Origin: an uncultured Pseudomonadota bacterium
GTDB taxonomy: Bacteria; Myxococcota_A; UBA796; SXON01
Reading direction: 5' to 3'
Length of the DNA stretch: 32,830 nt
Assembly: GCA_903891165.1 (NCBI GenBank)
Contig: CAITDR010000640.1
Coordinates: forward strand, 1-32,830
In this document: positions 7,695 through 15,151 of the stretch, one piece after another
Position numbering within the stretch: the stretch's first letter is position 1
Layout: every line of letters starts with the position of its first letter
Translations under genes and position numbers: made by a program
Notes under the pieces: model-generated
What the model saw: the letters and a program-made list of their open reading frames with translations, nothing else
Told to the model about the DNA's origin: nothing
The model's database searches: none

Positions 7695-8233
7695 GAGGGT
7701 GGGGCGTCCAGCGGGATTCGCTTGAGGTTCAGAAACATGGCCACCGGTTGCGGGCGGTCGCCGAGTTGTCCACGGGTCAGCTCCATCGTCCTGAAGCCCA
7801 GTTTCAGATAAAAATCTCGTGATTCGGGCTTGGCATCCACCATCACCCCCATACATCCAACGTCGGTAGCCAGCCGATGGGCCAGACCGAACACGGCGGC
7901 CATCAACCGCCGCCCGATGCCCTGCCCTTGGGTTTGCTGCGCTACCGCCAGTCGGGCGAGGCGCAGCACCGGTAGGCCATAGGCCGGAATACTTTTGGTG
8001 TCCTCCGCAGGCAGGTTCTGTCGCTCCAGTTGTCCGATGCTGACCGTCGCAAAACCCAGGATGTTATTCCCTTGTATGGCTACATAGTTGCTGTTGATGT
8101 GGTGCCGGAACTGGTTCTGCCCGGCGTAGAGCTGGAAGTAGCGGTCCAATTCGATGTTCCCCGAACGGAAGGTGGACCGATCATCGGTGGGCTCCAGACG
8201 GCGGATCAGGATGTCGGGGGAGTGGGCGTGCAT
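7691..8233 (-). CDS. GNAT N-acetyltransferase, TacT-like candidate toxin
   Basis: This 180-residue GNAT protein has the acetyl-CoA loop (QQTQGQGIGRRLM), the preceding strand LPVLRLARLAVA, an N-terminal FRSGNIELDRYFQLYAGQNQ segment and a C-terminal SRDFYLKLGFRTM motif. All are typical of TacT/AtaT-type toxins, which acetylate aminoacyl-tRNA and stop translation. The frame can extend to a GTG at 8290, but the ATG at 8233 begins where the family begins. It converges on the TacA-like gene with overlapping stops, so the pair cannot be one transcript. It may be an inverted module or an ordinary acetyltransferase. The AT-rich upstream DNA is unlike the surrounding sequence. Confidence 0.72.
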   Translation of the reverse strand: MHAHSPDILIRRLEPTDDRSTFRSGNIELDRYFQLYAGQNQFRHHINSNYVAIQGNNILGFATVSIGQLERQNLPAEDTKSIPAYGLPVLRLARLAVAQQTQGQGIGRRLMAAVFGLAHRLATDVGCMGVMVDAKPESRDFYLKLGFRTMELTRGQLGDRPQPVAMFLNLKRIPLDAPPS

Positions 8234-8289
8234 CGGGGGAGGGCCTCTTGCAGTGATGGATGGGGTGGGGGCCCCGGACGTGGAATACA

Positions 8290-8353
8290 CTGTAGCACGA
8301 CATCATCATGATGAGAATTAGATGATTCAAAAAATCTGGATATACCTGTAGCA
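8290..8353. repeat. Direct repeat CTGTAGCA in AT-rich control region
   Basis: CTGTAGCA with similar flanks (ATAC before, [C/T]G after) occurs at 8290-8297 and 8346-8353. The inverted repeat CATCATGATG lies between. The segment is upstream of the GNAT gene and of the XRE remnant, so these may be old operator sites. Confidence 0.35.
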
Positions 8354-8400
8354 TGTACCACGCAACACGTAACAAATCAACAAGTATACGTTCATGTACT

Positions 8401-8547
8401 CAGCAGGCGGCCGTCTCCAAGCTGGAACACCGCACCGATACCACGGTGAGCACGCTGCGCCAGACCATTGAAGCGATGGGCGGAAAGTTGGAGCTTTTTG
8501 CTCACTTTCCCGACAATACCGTGGTGCAGATCACGCAATTCGGCTGA
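8401..8547 (+). pseudogene. Truncated XRE/HigA-type antitoxin remnant
   Basis: From 8401 the frame reads QQAAVSKLEHRTD, then VSTLRQTIEAMGGKLELFAHFPD, and ends ITQFG. This matches the second half of short XRE antitoxins of HigA type: the recognition helix followed by the conserved EAMGG and FPD segments. The first half of the helix-turn-helix is missing. Upstream sequence in the same frame back to 8353 is AT-rich and unrelated, with no plausible start in the family's position and no toxin gene nearby. I read this as a decayed toxin-antitoxin locus. Confidence 0.65.
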
Positions 8548-8558
8548 AGCACTTCCGA

Positions 8559-8584
8559 GCTGAGTGAACCCGGGTTCACTCAGC
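8559..8584. repeat. Palindromic repeat, copy 2 (26 bp)
   Basis: This is a perfect 13+13 bp palindrome centred at 8571/8572. It contains the core TGAACCCGGGTTCA with GAG/CTC extensions and outer GC pairs. It lies 12 bases after the XRE remnant and 71 bases before the first gene of the biosynthetic cluster. No T-run follows on either strand. Confidence 0.92.
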
Positions 8585-8655
8585 CCGCAGGGCCTGAGGG
8601 TAGGGGTGGCCCGGGGCCAGGTCGGACGATAGTTTTGGACCTGCGATGAGGGTGG

Positions 8656-9465
8656 ATGGAGCTGGAAATCCCGGGCGTGACGCCCCAGATGGCGCAGGTG
8701 ATCCGGCTGCTGGCTTCGGGCAGCGACCCCTATGAAGTCGGGGTGGCCGCCGATTGGGGGAGCGGGCCGGTGCGGGTCCAGCTTTCGTATAATCCCCGGC
8801 GGCACCTGCCTTCTACACGACCGGCGTTGGTGGCGGCGTTGGGCGCAAGTGGCTTTGATGTGCGGACAGTACATGTGCTGATGCAGTTGCTGCCGAAGGC
8901 GTCGGTGGTTGTGGGGGTGGAGGACGAGGGACGCGCGGCAACCCTGTATCTGGAAGAGCTGCAACGCCTCGAAAAGCAATGGCCGCAGGCGGTGGAGGCC
9001 TGTACACGGCTGATGGGGGGGCGGCTGCCGGAGGTGGCGGGGAGCCCCTACATCCTGGCGATAGATCTGAAGCTGGGGCGGGCCCGGCCGGTGGCGTGGA
9101 AGTTCTATTGGAGCTTTTTGGCGGAGGAGGAAGCGGTGCTTTTTGAGACGGCAGCCCGGCTGTGGGGGGCGCCTCTGCCTGCGGCGCTGCAGGGGCTGCG
9201 GAGGGGCTGTGCAGCGGAGGCCTGGATGCTGCAATTGCGCTTTGGATCTCCAGGAAAAACCTTAAAAATCTACAAGACCTGGGCCTACCACCCCCATGCC
9301 ACCCCCGGTGCGGCAGAGGAGCTGGTGGCGCTGGGTGCCCCGCAGCAGCTCGCGCCCGGAAAGGCGCCGACATCGGTGGGGATCCGGGTCCAAGCAGATG
9401 GGAGTCTGAACTACACGGCCTATTGGTGTCTGGCACGGAGGGAGGATGCCGGCCATCGTCTATAA
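8656..9465 (+). CDS. Five-beta-hairpin protein, possible ABBA-fold prenyltransferase
   Basis: I do not recognise this 269-residue protein by name. Its sequence divides into five similar modules: a beta-hairpin whose second strand often ends in a basic-x-aromatic pattern, then a helix. The hairpins are near residues 26-46 (VRVQLSYN), 82-100 (VVVGVEDEGRAATLYLEE), 131-153 (YILAIDLKL...AWKFYW), 187-210 (WMLQLRF...LKIYKTWAY) and 239-258 (VGIRVQADGSLNYTAYW). Five such units match the alpha-beta-beta-alpha barrel of ABBA aromatic or peptide prenyltransferases (NphB, cyanobactin F proteins). This is inferred from pattern, not from clear homology. The product of 15141-16031 has the same layout. It overlaps the downstream methyltransferase gene by 20 bp, so the two are co-expressed. 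Confidence 0.4.
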   Translation: MELEIPGVTPQMAQVIRLLASGSDPYEVGVAADWGSGPVRVQLSYNPRRHLPSTRPALVAALGASGFDVRTVHVLMQLLPKASVVVGVEDEGRAATLYLEELQRLEKQWPQAVEACTRLMGGRLPEVAGSPYILAIDLKLGRARPVAWKFYWSFLAEEEAVLFETAARLWGAPLPAALQGLRRGCAAEAWMLQLRFGSPGKTLKIYKTWAYHPHATPGAAEELVALGAPQQLAPGKAPTSVGIRVQADGSLNYTAYWCLARREDAGHRL

Positions 9466-10216
9466 TCCGGTGTTGGATCGCAGCGAGGGGCGCGCACTGC
9501 ACCTAGGTTTTTGGAGGGGGGAGGGGCTGTCGTTGGTGGAGGCGCAGCGGGCGCTGGACCGGGAGGTTTTGGAGGCGGCGGGGCTGGTGCCGGGGGCGGT
9601 GGTGGTGGATGTGGGCTGTGGGCTGGGCAGTACGCTGTGGGAGGCGGCGCAGCGGGTCGCAGACCTGGAGTTGATAGGGATCAACCTGGATGAAGACCAG
9701 CTTCGCCGCGCAAAAGAGCTGCCCTTTCCGCAGGCGGTGCGGTGGATCTGTGCCGATGCCTGTGTACTGCCGCTCCCCGATGCGTCCTGCACAACGATGC
9801 TGTGTGTGGAGGCGGCTTTTCACTTCTCTTCGCGGCGGAAATTTTTGGAGGAGGTGGTGCGGGTGCTGCGACCGGGGGGGCGGCTGGTGATGACCGATCT
9901 GGTGCCGAATCCGGCCTTGCGGGCGCTGAAAGGGACACCGGTGGGGAGGGAGATCGAGCGGCGGGTGCAGGCCGGTGCGGGGCCCTGGCCGGATTTTTGG
10001 GGGGAGGAGGCGGCAGAAATTCTGGAATTGGAGATGCTCCAAGAAGACGACCTGTCGGCGGCTACCCTGCCCAGTTGGCAGCACTTTTTGGGGCGGAAGC
10101 CCGATGCCGATGTCCAGCTTCCGGGGGATCCCATCGCAGATGCCTGCCACCAACTAGGAGCGTTACAGGCGGTGGGTTTTTTGAAGGTGATCCTCCGGGT
10201 ATGGAAGCGGCGCTGA
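9446..10216 (+). CDS. Class I SAM-dependent methyltransferase
   Basis: The 256-residue protein has a class I methyltransferase core: motif I VVVDVGCGLGSTLW (from about residue 52), an acidic residue after the second strand (LIGINLDEDQLRRAK), ADACVLPLPDASC, and the post-motif VLRPGGRLVMTDLV. Its overall shape resembles small-molecule O-, N- or C-methyltransferases of the sterol/tocopherol/glycine-sarcosine type. The start lies inside the preceding gene. The TGA stop is followed immediately by the stop of the convergent oxygenase gene (TGATCA at 10214-10219), leaving no room for a terminator. The substrate is presumably an intermediate of the surrounding cluster. Confidence 0.85.
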   Translation: MPAIVYNPVLDRSEGRALHLGFWRGEGLSLVEAQRALDREVLEAAGLVPGAVVVDVGCGLGSTLWEAAQRVADLELIGINLDEDQLRRAKELPFPQAVRWICADACVLPLPDASCTTMLCVEAAFHFSSRRKFLEEVVRVLRPGGRLVMTDLVPNPALRALKGTPVGREIERRVQAGAGPWPDFWGEEAAEILELEMLQEDDLSAATLPSWQHFLGRKPDADVQLPGDPIADACHQLGALQAVGFLKVILRVWKRR

Positions 10217-11002
10217 TCAGGCCCAGGCCCACCAGCCTGGTTGCCCACGTCGGGCGGCCACAAAGCCGCCCAGGGTCCAGCGCGAGCGGCTGCCAGCCAC
10301 CGTCTGGACGGCATGTACATTCCGCCCCCCATCAAAAATCAGCAGATCGCCAGCTTCGGGAGCTATTTTTGTACAGCTACGCCCAGGTAGCAGCGTGGAG
10401 AGATCCGTGTGATCCCGATGAAACTGTGCTTCCCCCAGCTCGGCGTAGCGCAGCGACCAGATGGCCAGTTCGCCTCCCGATTCCGCTTCTTGCAAAGTAA
10501 CAAACCAGGAGAGCAGGGTCTGGGGATCGATCTGCTCCCGAAAGTGGGCGTAGGGAGGGCGACGGAGCTGCTCCAGTTCAGCATGGGGGGGCAGACAGCC
10601 GCCTACCGGCAGCTCCCGGATGGTAAACGGCAGATAGGGGCGACCGTTTTCGTTGGGAACCTCCAACGGCAGCCCTCCCGCCCGGGCTCGGAGCTGCTGC
10701 AGCATCCAGGGCAGCGGGGACCAGATCCCGCCCAGCACCTTCTCCACCTGCTTCAAAAAAGGATGCACTCCCTCAAAAAAGCCGGCATGATCCTGGCCCG
10801 CCCGATCCAGGCCACGACCATAGGACCAGGCTTCAAATTGCTGCCCGAAGCGCAGGCGGGGCAGGGAGGCCCGCTCCAGGCACTGCACCACTTCCGCAGC
10901 CTGCGGTAAAGCTTTTTGGAGAAGAACCGCCTCCTTCTCCCCCCTCCAGAGGGCGTCCAGATGGGGTGCTGAGTCCGTCGCCGGGGCCACCTCCAGGCGC
11001 AT
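10217..11002 (-). CDS. Fe(II)/2-oxoglutarate-dependent oxygenase (copy A)
   Basis: This 261-residue protein has a metal triad of the form H-x-E...H with a 2-oxoglutarate arginine: H140 and E142 in LPPHAEL, H230 in DLLIFDGGRNVHAVQ, and R241 before WTLGGF. The first motif is HxE rather than the more common HxD, which still supplies a carboxylate. It is therefore a hydroxylase/oxygenase type, not a halogenase, which would have Gly or Ala there. The same pattern (RxLPxG, HxE, GGEL, LLIFDGGR, RWTLGGF) recurs in the gene at 13419-14168, so the two are paralogs. It is last in the minus-strand operon and overlaps the upstream radical SAM stop (TGATG). Confidence 0.75.
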   Translation of the reverse strand: MRLEVAPATDSAPHLDALWRGEKEAVLLQKALPQAAEVVQCLERASLPRLRFGQQFEAWSYGRGLDRAGQDHAGFFEGVHPFLKQVEKVLGGIWSPLPWMLQQLRARAGGLPLEVPNENGRPYLPFTIRELPVGGCLPPHAELEQLRRPPYAHFREQIDPQTLLSWFVTLQEAESGGELAIWSLRYAELGEAQFHRDHTDLSTLLPGRSCTKIAPEAGDLLIFDGGRNVHAVQTVAGSRSRWTLGGFVAARRGQPGWWAWA

Positions 11003-12363
11003 CAGCCTCTCCTTCCTTCCGGCGAGCGCAGCTTGGAGATCTCCCAGAGCGGCGCTTCGGGGACCCGGCCAAGGATACCCACTTCCTGACGTTCAAAAAC
11101 GGGAAGGGGCCACTGTGCGGTGACCAGACCGCCGCTGGCCCGGGCTTCGTCATCCAGCCAACGTTTGACCGCCTCCAGATCCGCAGTGGACCAGCCTTTG
11201 CAGGAAGTCACCTGGAGGCTCAGCGGGTCGTAGCGCAGCTCCATCTGGGGGGTGGCGCGGGTCATCAGCCCATCGGGAAGGGCCAGACAATAAAAAATGC
11301 GGATGTTGCAGGGCAGAGGTCGGAGACGTTCGATAGTGCGCCGGAAATTCTCGGGGTTGTCCTCGGGCAGTCCGGCGATGATCTCAACCACCACCCGCCC
11401 GAAAGAGGCGAGGCGTTCAATCAGCGACTCAAAGCGCTCCTCCTTAAAATACCGAAAGTTCTTTTTAAGGACGGCGGTGTCATAGGACTGGAGACCCACC
11501 GCGATCTCGGGGCGGGTGTGCCGCAAAAACTCTTCCATCTGCTCGGTGACCAGGGAGGGGTACAGCTCGGTATTGAAGTCCAAATCACGCAGGGCGCCGG
11601 TTTCGGCTTCGGCCTCGTACAGCGCAGTGAATGCTTTGGGATGCAGGTTCAAGGCAGCATCAACACTCAGGACCGACTGCACGCCGTGGCGTTGGAAGGC
11701 GCGCAGTTCCTCCACCAGCCATTCCTTGGAGTGGTGGGGGGAAACACCCGAATCGGTACCCCAGGCACAGAAGCTGCAGCTCATCGGGCAGCCGGTAAAG
11801 GTCTGCAGGTGCGCGGAGACATTTGGTGGGGCCACATCGGTCATAAAGGGAGAGCGGATGCTGTCAAAAGGTGCATCGTGCCGATGGGCGGTCGGCGCCC
11901 AGCCCTCGCCCATCGGCAGGAGAATTCCGGGGATGTCGGCAAGGTTCTTGCCGGTAGCACGTGCCAAATCCACAATCGGCCCCTCTCCGGCGCCGGTCAC
12001 CAGCACATCCACCACCCCGCGCAGCGGTGTACAGGGGGGCTGGGCCAACATCGCCGGGCGAGCCGAGGGGCCACCCATCACGATCAATCGGCGGGGATCC
12101 TTCTCTTTGAGTGCTTTCAGCAGGGGCACAAACAGCGGAAGAGACCACACATAGGCAGAGGCCCCGATCACCGTGGGCGCAAACTCTTCGATCTGGGCCT
12201 GCCACTCATCCAGGGAAAGCCCTCTTCCATCAAAAACTTTTGCCTCTATCTCTTGACCTGTCAATACCGAGAGCAGGCGATAGGCCGCATAGGAAAAAGG
12301 CTGGAGCGGTCCGGGGCTGTTCCAGGGGTTGACGGCCAACAAGGCGACACGCGGCGAAGGCAT
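11002..12363 (-). CDS. Radical SAM protein with B12-binding-type N-terminus
   Basis: This 453-residue protein has an N-terminal Rossmann-like region (PRVALLAVNPWN, VIGASAYVWSLPLFVPLLKALK, RRLIVMGGPSARP, VDVLVTGAGEGP), as in cobalamin-binding radical SAM enzymes. A radical SAM core follows, with C192-x3-C196-x2-C199 in FTGCPMSCSFCAWG. The usual DxHxxG histidine motif of B12 domains is not visible (the region reads DGRGLSLDE), as in some class B enzymes that bind B12 base-off without it. Class B members often methylate unactivated carbons or rearrange rings. The order in the operon (after a second radical SAM gene, before an Fe/2OG oxygenase) suggests a tailoring step on a shared substrate. Confidence 0.8.
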   Translation of the reverse strand: MPSPRVALLAVNPWNSPGPLQPFSYAAYRLLSVLTGQEIEAKVFDGRGLSLDEWQAQIEEFAPTVIGASAYVWSLPLFVPLLKALKEKDPRRLIVMGGPSARPAMLAQPPCTPLRGVVDVLVTGAGEGPIVDLARATGKNLADIPGILLPMGEGWAPTAHRHDAPFDSIRSPFMTDVAPPNVSAHLQTFTGCPMSCSFCAWGTDSGVSPHHSKEWLVEELRAFQRHGVQSVLSVDAALNLHPKAFTALYEAEAETGALRDLDFNTELYPSLVTEQMEEFLRHTRPEIAVGLQSYDTAVLKKNFRYFKEERFESLIERLASFGRVVVEIIAGLPEDNPENFRRTIERLRPLPCNIRIFYCLALPDGLMTRATPQMELRYDPLSLQVTSCKGWSTADLEAVKRWLDDEARASGGLVTAQWPLPVFERQEVGILGRVPEAPLWEISKLRSPEGRRG

Positions 12364-12405
12364 GGCCCTACTATAGCGGCATGACCGCAGAAAGGCCCGC
12401 AGCGG

Positions 12406-13416
12406 CTACTCTTCGGGGAGCGGACCGAAGAGCTGCAGGTAGGTGGCACGGCTGTGCCGGGCCAAGAGCCGGTGGGTGCGTCGTACATCCCGCAGGACAT
12501 GTTCTGGATAGAACGCACGATCAAACATCAACTGGAAGGCGTTCCGGGGCAGCGCGGGCAGCTCCGAAAAATCCCCGATCTGGTCGATGTGGCCCAGGGT
12601 CAGCGCCTTTTCGGTGCGGATGTCGGGCTCATCCCCAAAAATGCGGCCGTCGGGGCCGATCACCCAGAAGCGGGCATCCGGCTGTACCTGTCCGTCGCCC
12701 GCGCAGTAGCGCGCCCGCGCGATCTCGGAAAGCAGGCTTCGCCGGAGGTCTTCGGCCTTTCTCGGGTGCCGCTGCAGCCAATGCTGCCAGAGCAGGGTCA
12801 TCTCGCGGAGCTGCCGGTCCAGGCTCAAGAGCGCCGCCTCCTCCCAGGGCTGGCCCACCACCGGAGAGATCACCAGGTGCACCAGGCCCTGCTTGAGCAG
12901 GAAAACGGCGTTCTCCAATAATTTTTCTACAGTAGCTGGAGTGACCACCATGTTTGCGGCGGTGGACACACCCGCCTGGACCACCGCCTGCAGCCCGGCC
13001 AGGGTCTGGTCGTAGTACTGCTGGGCGTTGTCTTCGGCGGCGTGGGGACGTCGGAAGCGGGTGTGGCTTTCCCGGGCGCCGTCGATGCTCACCCGTACAT
13101 TGAATTTATGTCCTGCAAGGAAAGCGGCACGTTCTGGATTCAGGCCGGTGCCATTGGTGCACAGGTTCAGGGAGAGGCGACGCTCGGTCTGCTGTGGAAG
13201 GACGAGGTGAACCAGCTCTTCCACCCGCTCCCAGGCCAGGGTGGGCTCGCCGCCATGAAAATTCAGGTCCAGGGGGGCTGGGGCCGTTCGACGAAGCAGT
13301 TCAGACAGTTTTTCCAGCGTTTTGGATTGGATCCAGACCGGACGTTTGGCCGTGGTGCAGTAGCTGCAGCGCATATTGCAGGCATCGGTGAAGATCACGG
13401 AGAGCTGGATGCGCAT
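12406..13416 (-). CDS. Radical SAM enzyme with GGEP motif
   Basis: The 336-residue protein has C13-x3-C17-x2-C20 (DACNMRCSYCTTA) and the SAM-binding GGEP motif (LNFHGGEPTL, residues 51-60). The layout is that of anaerobic sulfatase-maturase/peptide-modifying radical SAM proteins. The C-terminal half contains only one further cysteine (RYCAGDG), so a full SPASM or twitch cluster is absent. The frame extends to 13479, but the ATG at 13416 has GGAG 6 bases upstream and sits 2 bases after the stop of the preceding oxygenase gene. The substrate is unknown; peptide is common for this architecture, but no precursor is visible here. Confidence 0.82.
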   Translation of the reverse strand: MRIQLSVIFTDACNMRCSYCTTAKRPVWIQSKTLEKLSELLRRTAPAPLDLNFHGGEPTLAWERVEELVHLVLPQQTERRLSLNLCTNGTGLNPERAAFLAGHKFNVRVSIDGARESHTRFRRPHAAEDNAQQYYDQTLAGLQAVVQAGVSTAANMVVTPATVEKLLENAVFLLKQGLVHLVISPVVGQPWEEAALLSLDRQLREMTLLWQHWLQRHPRKAEDLRRSLLSEIARARYCAGDGQVQPDARFWVIGPDGRIFGDEPDIRTEKALTLGHIDQIGDFSELPALPRNAFQLMFDRAFYPEHVLRDVRRTHRLLARHSRATYLQLFGPLPEE

Positions 13417-13418
13417 CG

Positions 13419-14168
13419 TCAGCTCCAGATCCACAACTGGCCGTCGTGATCCTGTCCCGCAAAACCGCCCAGGGTCCACCGCTCGCTGGAGGAGGGGCGG
13501 ACCCGGTGGTTGAAGCGGCCGCCATCAAAAATCAGCAGCTCTCCGGGCTGTGGGCTCCAGCGGCTTTGGCCGTGCACCTCCAGGCGTTGTCGAGCCTGCT
13601 CTGCGGAAAGTCCTCCCAGATCCATCCCTTGGGAGGGGCGATGATACAACTCCAGCTCTCCACCGTCGGCCAGCGGGTTCATGGGGAGGTAGAAGGAGAG
13701 ATGCCAGCGGGGCTGGAGCTGCTGCCGATGCCAGCCCATGGAGGGCCACTCCCAGCGCTCGGAGTGGACCGCTACCTCCTGGCCCGCCGGGAGTCGCCGA
13801 ACGGTCACCTCCGCATAGGATTGTCCTTCTTCATCAGGGGTTTTTACTGGATGTCCGGTCAGATCAGAGAGGGCGGCACGGAGGCGCTGCAAGAGGCCGT
13901 GCTCCTCCAGCAGGCAACGAAGGGCCCGGGCATCCTGAAAATAGCGCTGTCGATCGTCGGTGACGATCAGGACACTTCCAAAGGTGGTTCCTGGAAAAGG
14001 CTGAGCATGACGCTCCGGGATCCGGGCCTTCAAAAGCTGCTGCAGCTCGGCCAGCTCGGTCACCGTAAACAGGCCCGGTCGGTTCAATCCATGGCAGCGC
14101 CCGCCCCAGAGTTTTTCCAGGGCGCCGGGGGCCGCCGGCTGGAGCAGGGGGATTTCCGGCTCTTGCAT
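13419..14168 (-). CDS. Fe(II)/2-oxoglutarate-dependent oxygenase (copy B)
   Basis: This 249-residue paralog of the gene at 10217-11002 has H135-x-E137 (VAVHSER), H221 (LLIFDGGRFNHRV) and R230 (RWTLGGF), the same HxE...H...R arrangement. GGELELY after the first motif matches GGELAIW in the paralog. The open frame begins with a TTG at 14174; the ATG at 14168, 2 bases after the upstream stop, is the simpler start. Two oxygenases with the same unusual HxE signature in one operon suggest two oxidations on one scaffold, or a duplication followed by specialisation. Confidence 0.73.
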   Translation of the reverse strand: MQEPEIPLLQPAAPGALEKLWGGRCHGLNRPGLFTVTELAELQQLLKARIPERHAQPFPGTTFGSVLIVTDDRQRYFQDARALRCLLEEHGLLQRLRAALSDLTGHPVKTPDEEGQSYAEVTVRRLPAGQEVAVHSERWEWPSMGWHRQQLQPRWHLSFYLPMNPLADGGELELYHRPSQGMDLGGLSAEQARQRLEVHGQSRWSPQPGELLIFDGGRFNHRVRPSSSERWTLGGFAGQDHDGQLWIWS

Positions 14169-14170
14169 TG

Positions 14171-15151
14171 TCAAGACTTTTCCGATTTGATCAGGGTAGG
14201 CTGAAGAAGAGTGCGCTCATCCCCATAGCGGGCCACATAGCCGGCGTGCAGACCGTCGCAGCCCCGCCCGAAGTGGGTACACTCCTTGGAAAAGGTGCAG
14301 CCAAAGCGGAAGCCATCGGAGAGGCGGTCCTGGAACTCATCCCGGATCAGCAATTGGGGCTGGTGGTTGTCCAGTGTGTCGCCATGACGGCCGAGCAGGC
14401 AGCGGGGAAACCACTTGCTGGTGACCCGGAGGCCCTGGCCGCGCAGGCGGTCGATAGCCGCCAGGAGGGGAGGAAGGCTGTCGTTCAGCGCGATCAGGGA
14501 GTCTTCCTGTCCGGCTTCACCGATATGCAGAAAAGACCAGAAGTGCGCTTCCGAAAAGCCAAGGTCAATCAACAACTGTGCCAGCTCGGGTAGGACGGCC
14601 GCATTCTGCTGACAGACGACGGTATTGGAGCAGGTCCATGCACCCAGAGCACGCAATTGTGACATTCCTTCGTACATTTCTGCAAAAGAGCGACTGCTGC
14701 CGGTGATCGCGGCATCCAAGGCAGCCTCGGGCGCGTGGACAGACACAAAATATTCGCGGATTCCCGCCTCAAAAAGCCGACGGGCCAGGGCAGGATCGCT
14801 GAGGCGTCGCCCGTTGGTCTGGATGCGCACCACCTCAAAGCCGCCGGGACCGGTGGCCCGGGCAGCGATGTCGGCCAGATCTTCGCGCAGGGTGACCTCA
14901 GCACCGGAAAGAATCAGACGTTTAAAACGTCTATTTTTGCCATTCTCCCGAAAAATCGGCTCCAGGATGGCGGCATCCGGGTCGCCGTACTGGTTCAGCT
15001 CTTTTTCTAAAATGCAGAAGCGACAGCGGCTGTTGCACCGGTAGGTGAGTGCTACAATCAGGCTGTCTTCCTCCTCTTTCAGCTCCCTCTGCACCATTTC
15101 GGAGGCGTGGCTGTAGTCAGACCAACCGGTGGGGTTTTTCTTAGACGACAC
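14171..15151 (-). CDS. Radical SAM enzyme with C-terminal auxiliary-cluster cysteines
   Basis: The 326-residue protein has C39-x3-C43-x2-C46 (TYRCNSRCRFCILE). SGAEVTL stands where related enzymes carry GGEPTL. Near the C-terminus C251, C285, C291 and C298 (FGCTFSKECTHFGRGCDGLHAGYVARYG) form a twitch/SPASM-like pattern for at least one extra iron-sulfur cluster. Such enzymes modify peptides (MftC, PqqE type) or small metabolites. The start codon is GTG and overlaps the end of the upstream gene by 11 bp. It is the third, clearly different radical SAM protein of the operon. Confidence 0.82.
   Translation of the reverse strand: MSSKKNPTGWSDYSHASEMVQRELKEEEDSLIVALTYRCNSRCRFCILEKELNQYGDPDAAILEPIFRENGKNRRFKRLILSGAEVTLREDLADIAARATGPGGFEVVRIQTNGRRLSDPALARRLFEAGIREYFVSVHAPEAALDAAITGSSRSFAEMYEGMSQLRALGAWTCSNTVVCQQNAAVLPELAQLLIDLGFSEAHFWSFLHIGEAGQEDSLIALNDSLPPLLAAIDRLRGQGLRVTSKWFPRCLLGRHGDTLDNHQPQLLIRDEFQDRLSDGFRFGCTFSKECTHFGRGCDGLHAGYVARYGDERTLLQPTLIKSEKS

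Noticed and set aside
10966-12384. 472-residue plus-strand frame
   Set aside because: It lies opposite the B12-type radical SAM gene, whose CxxxCxxC and family pattern are unmistakable.
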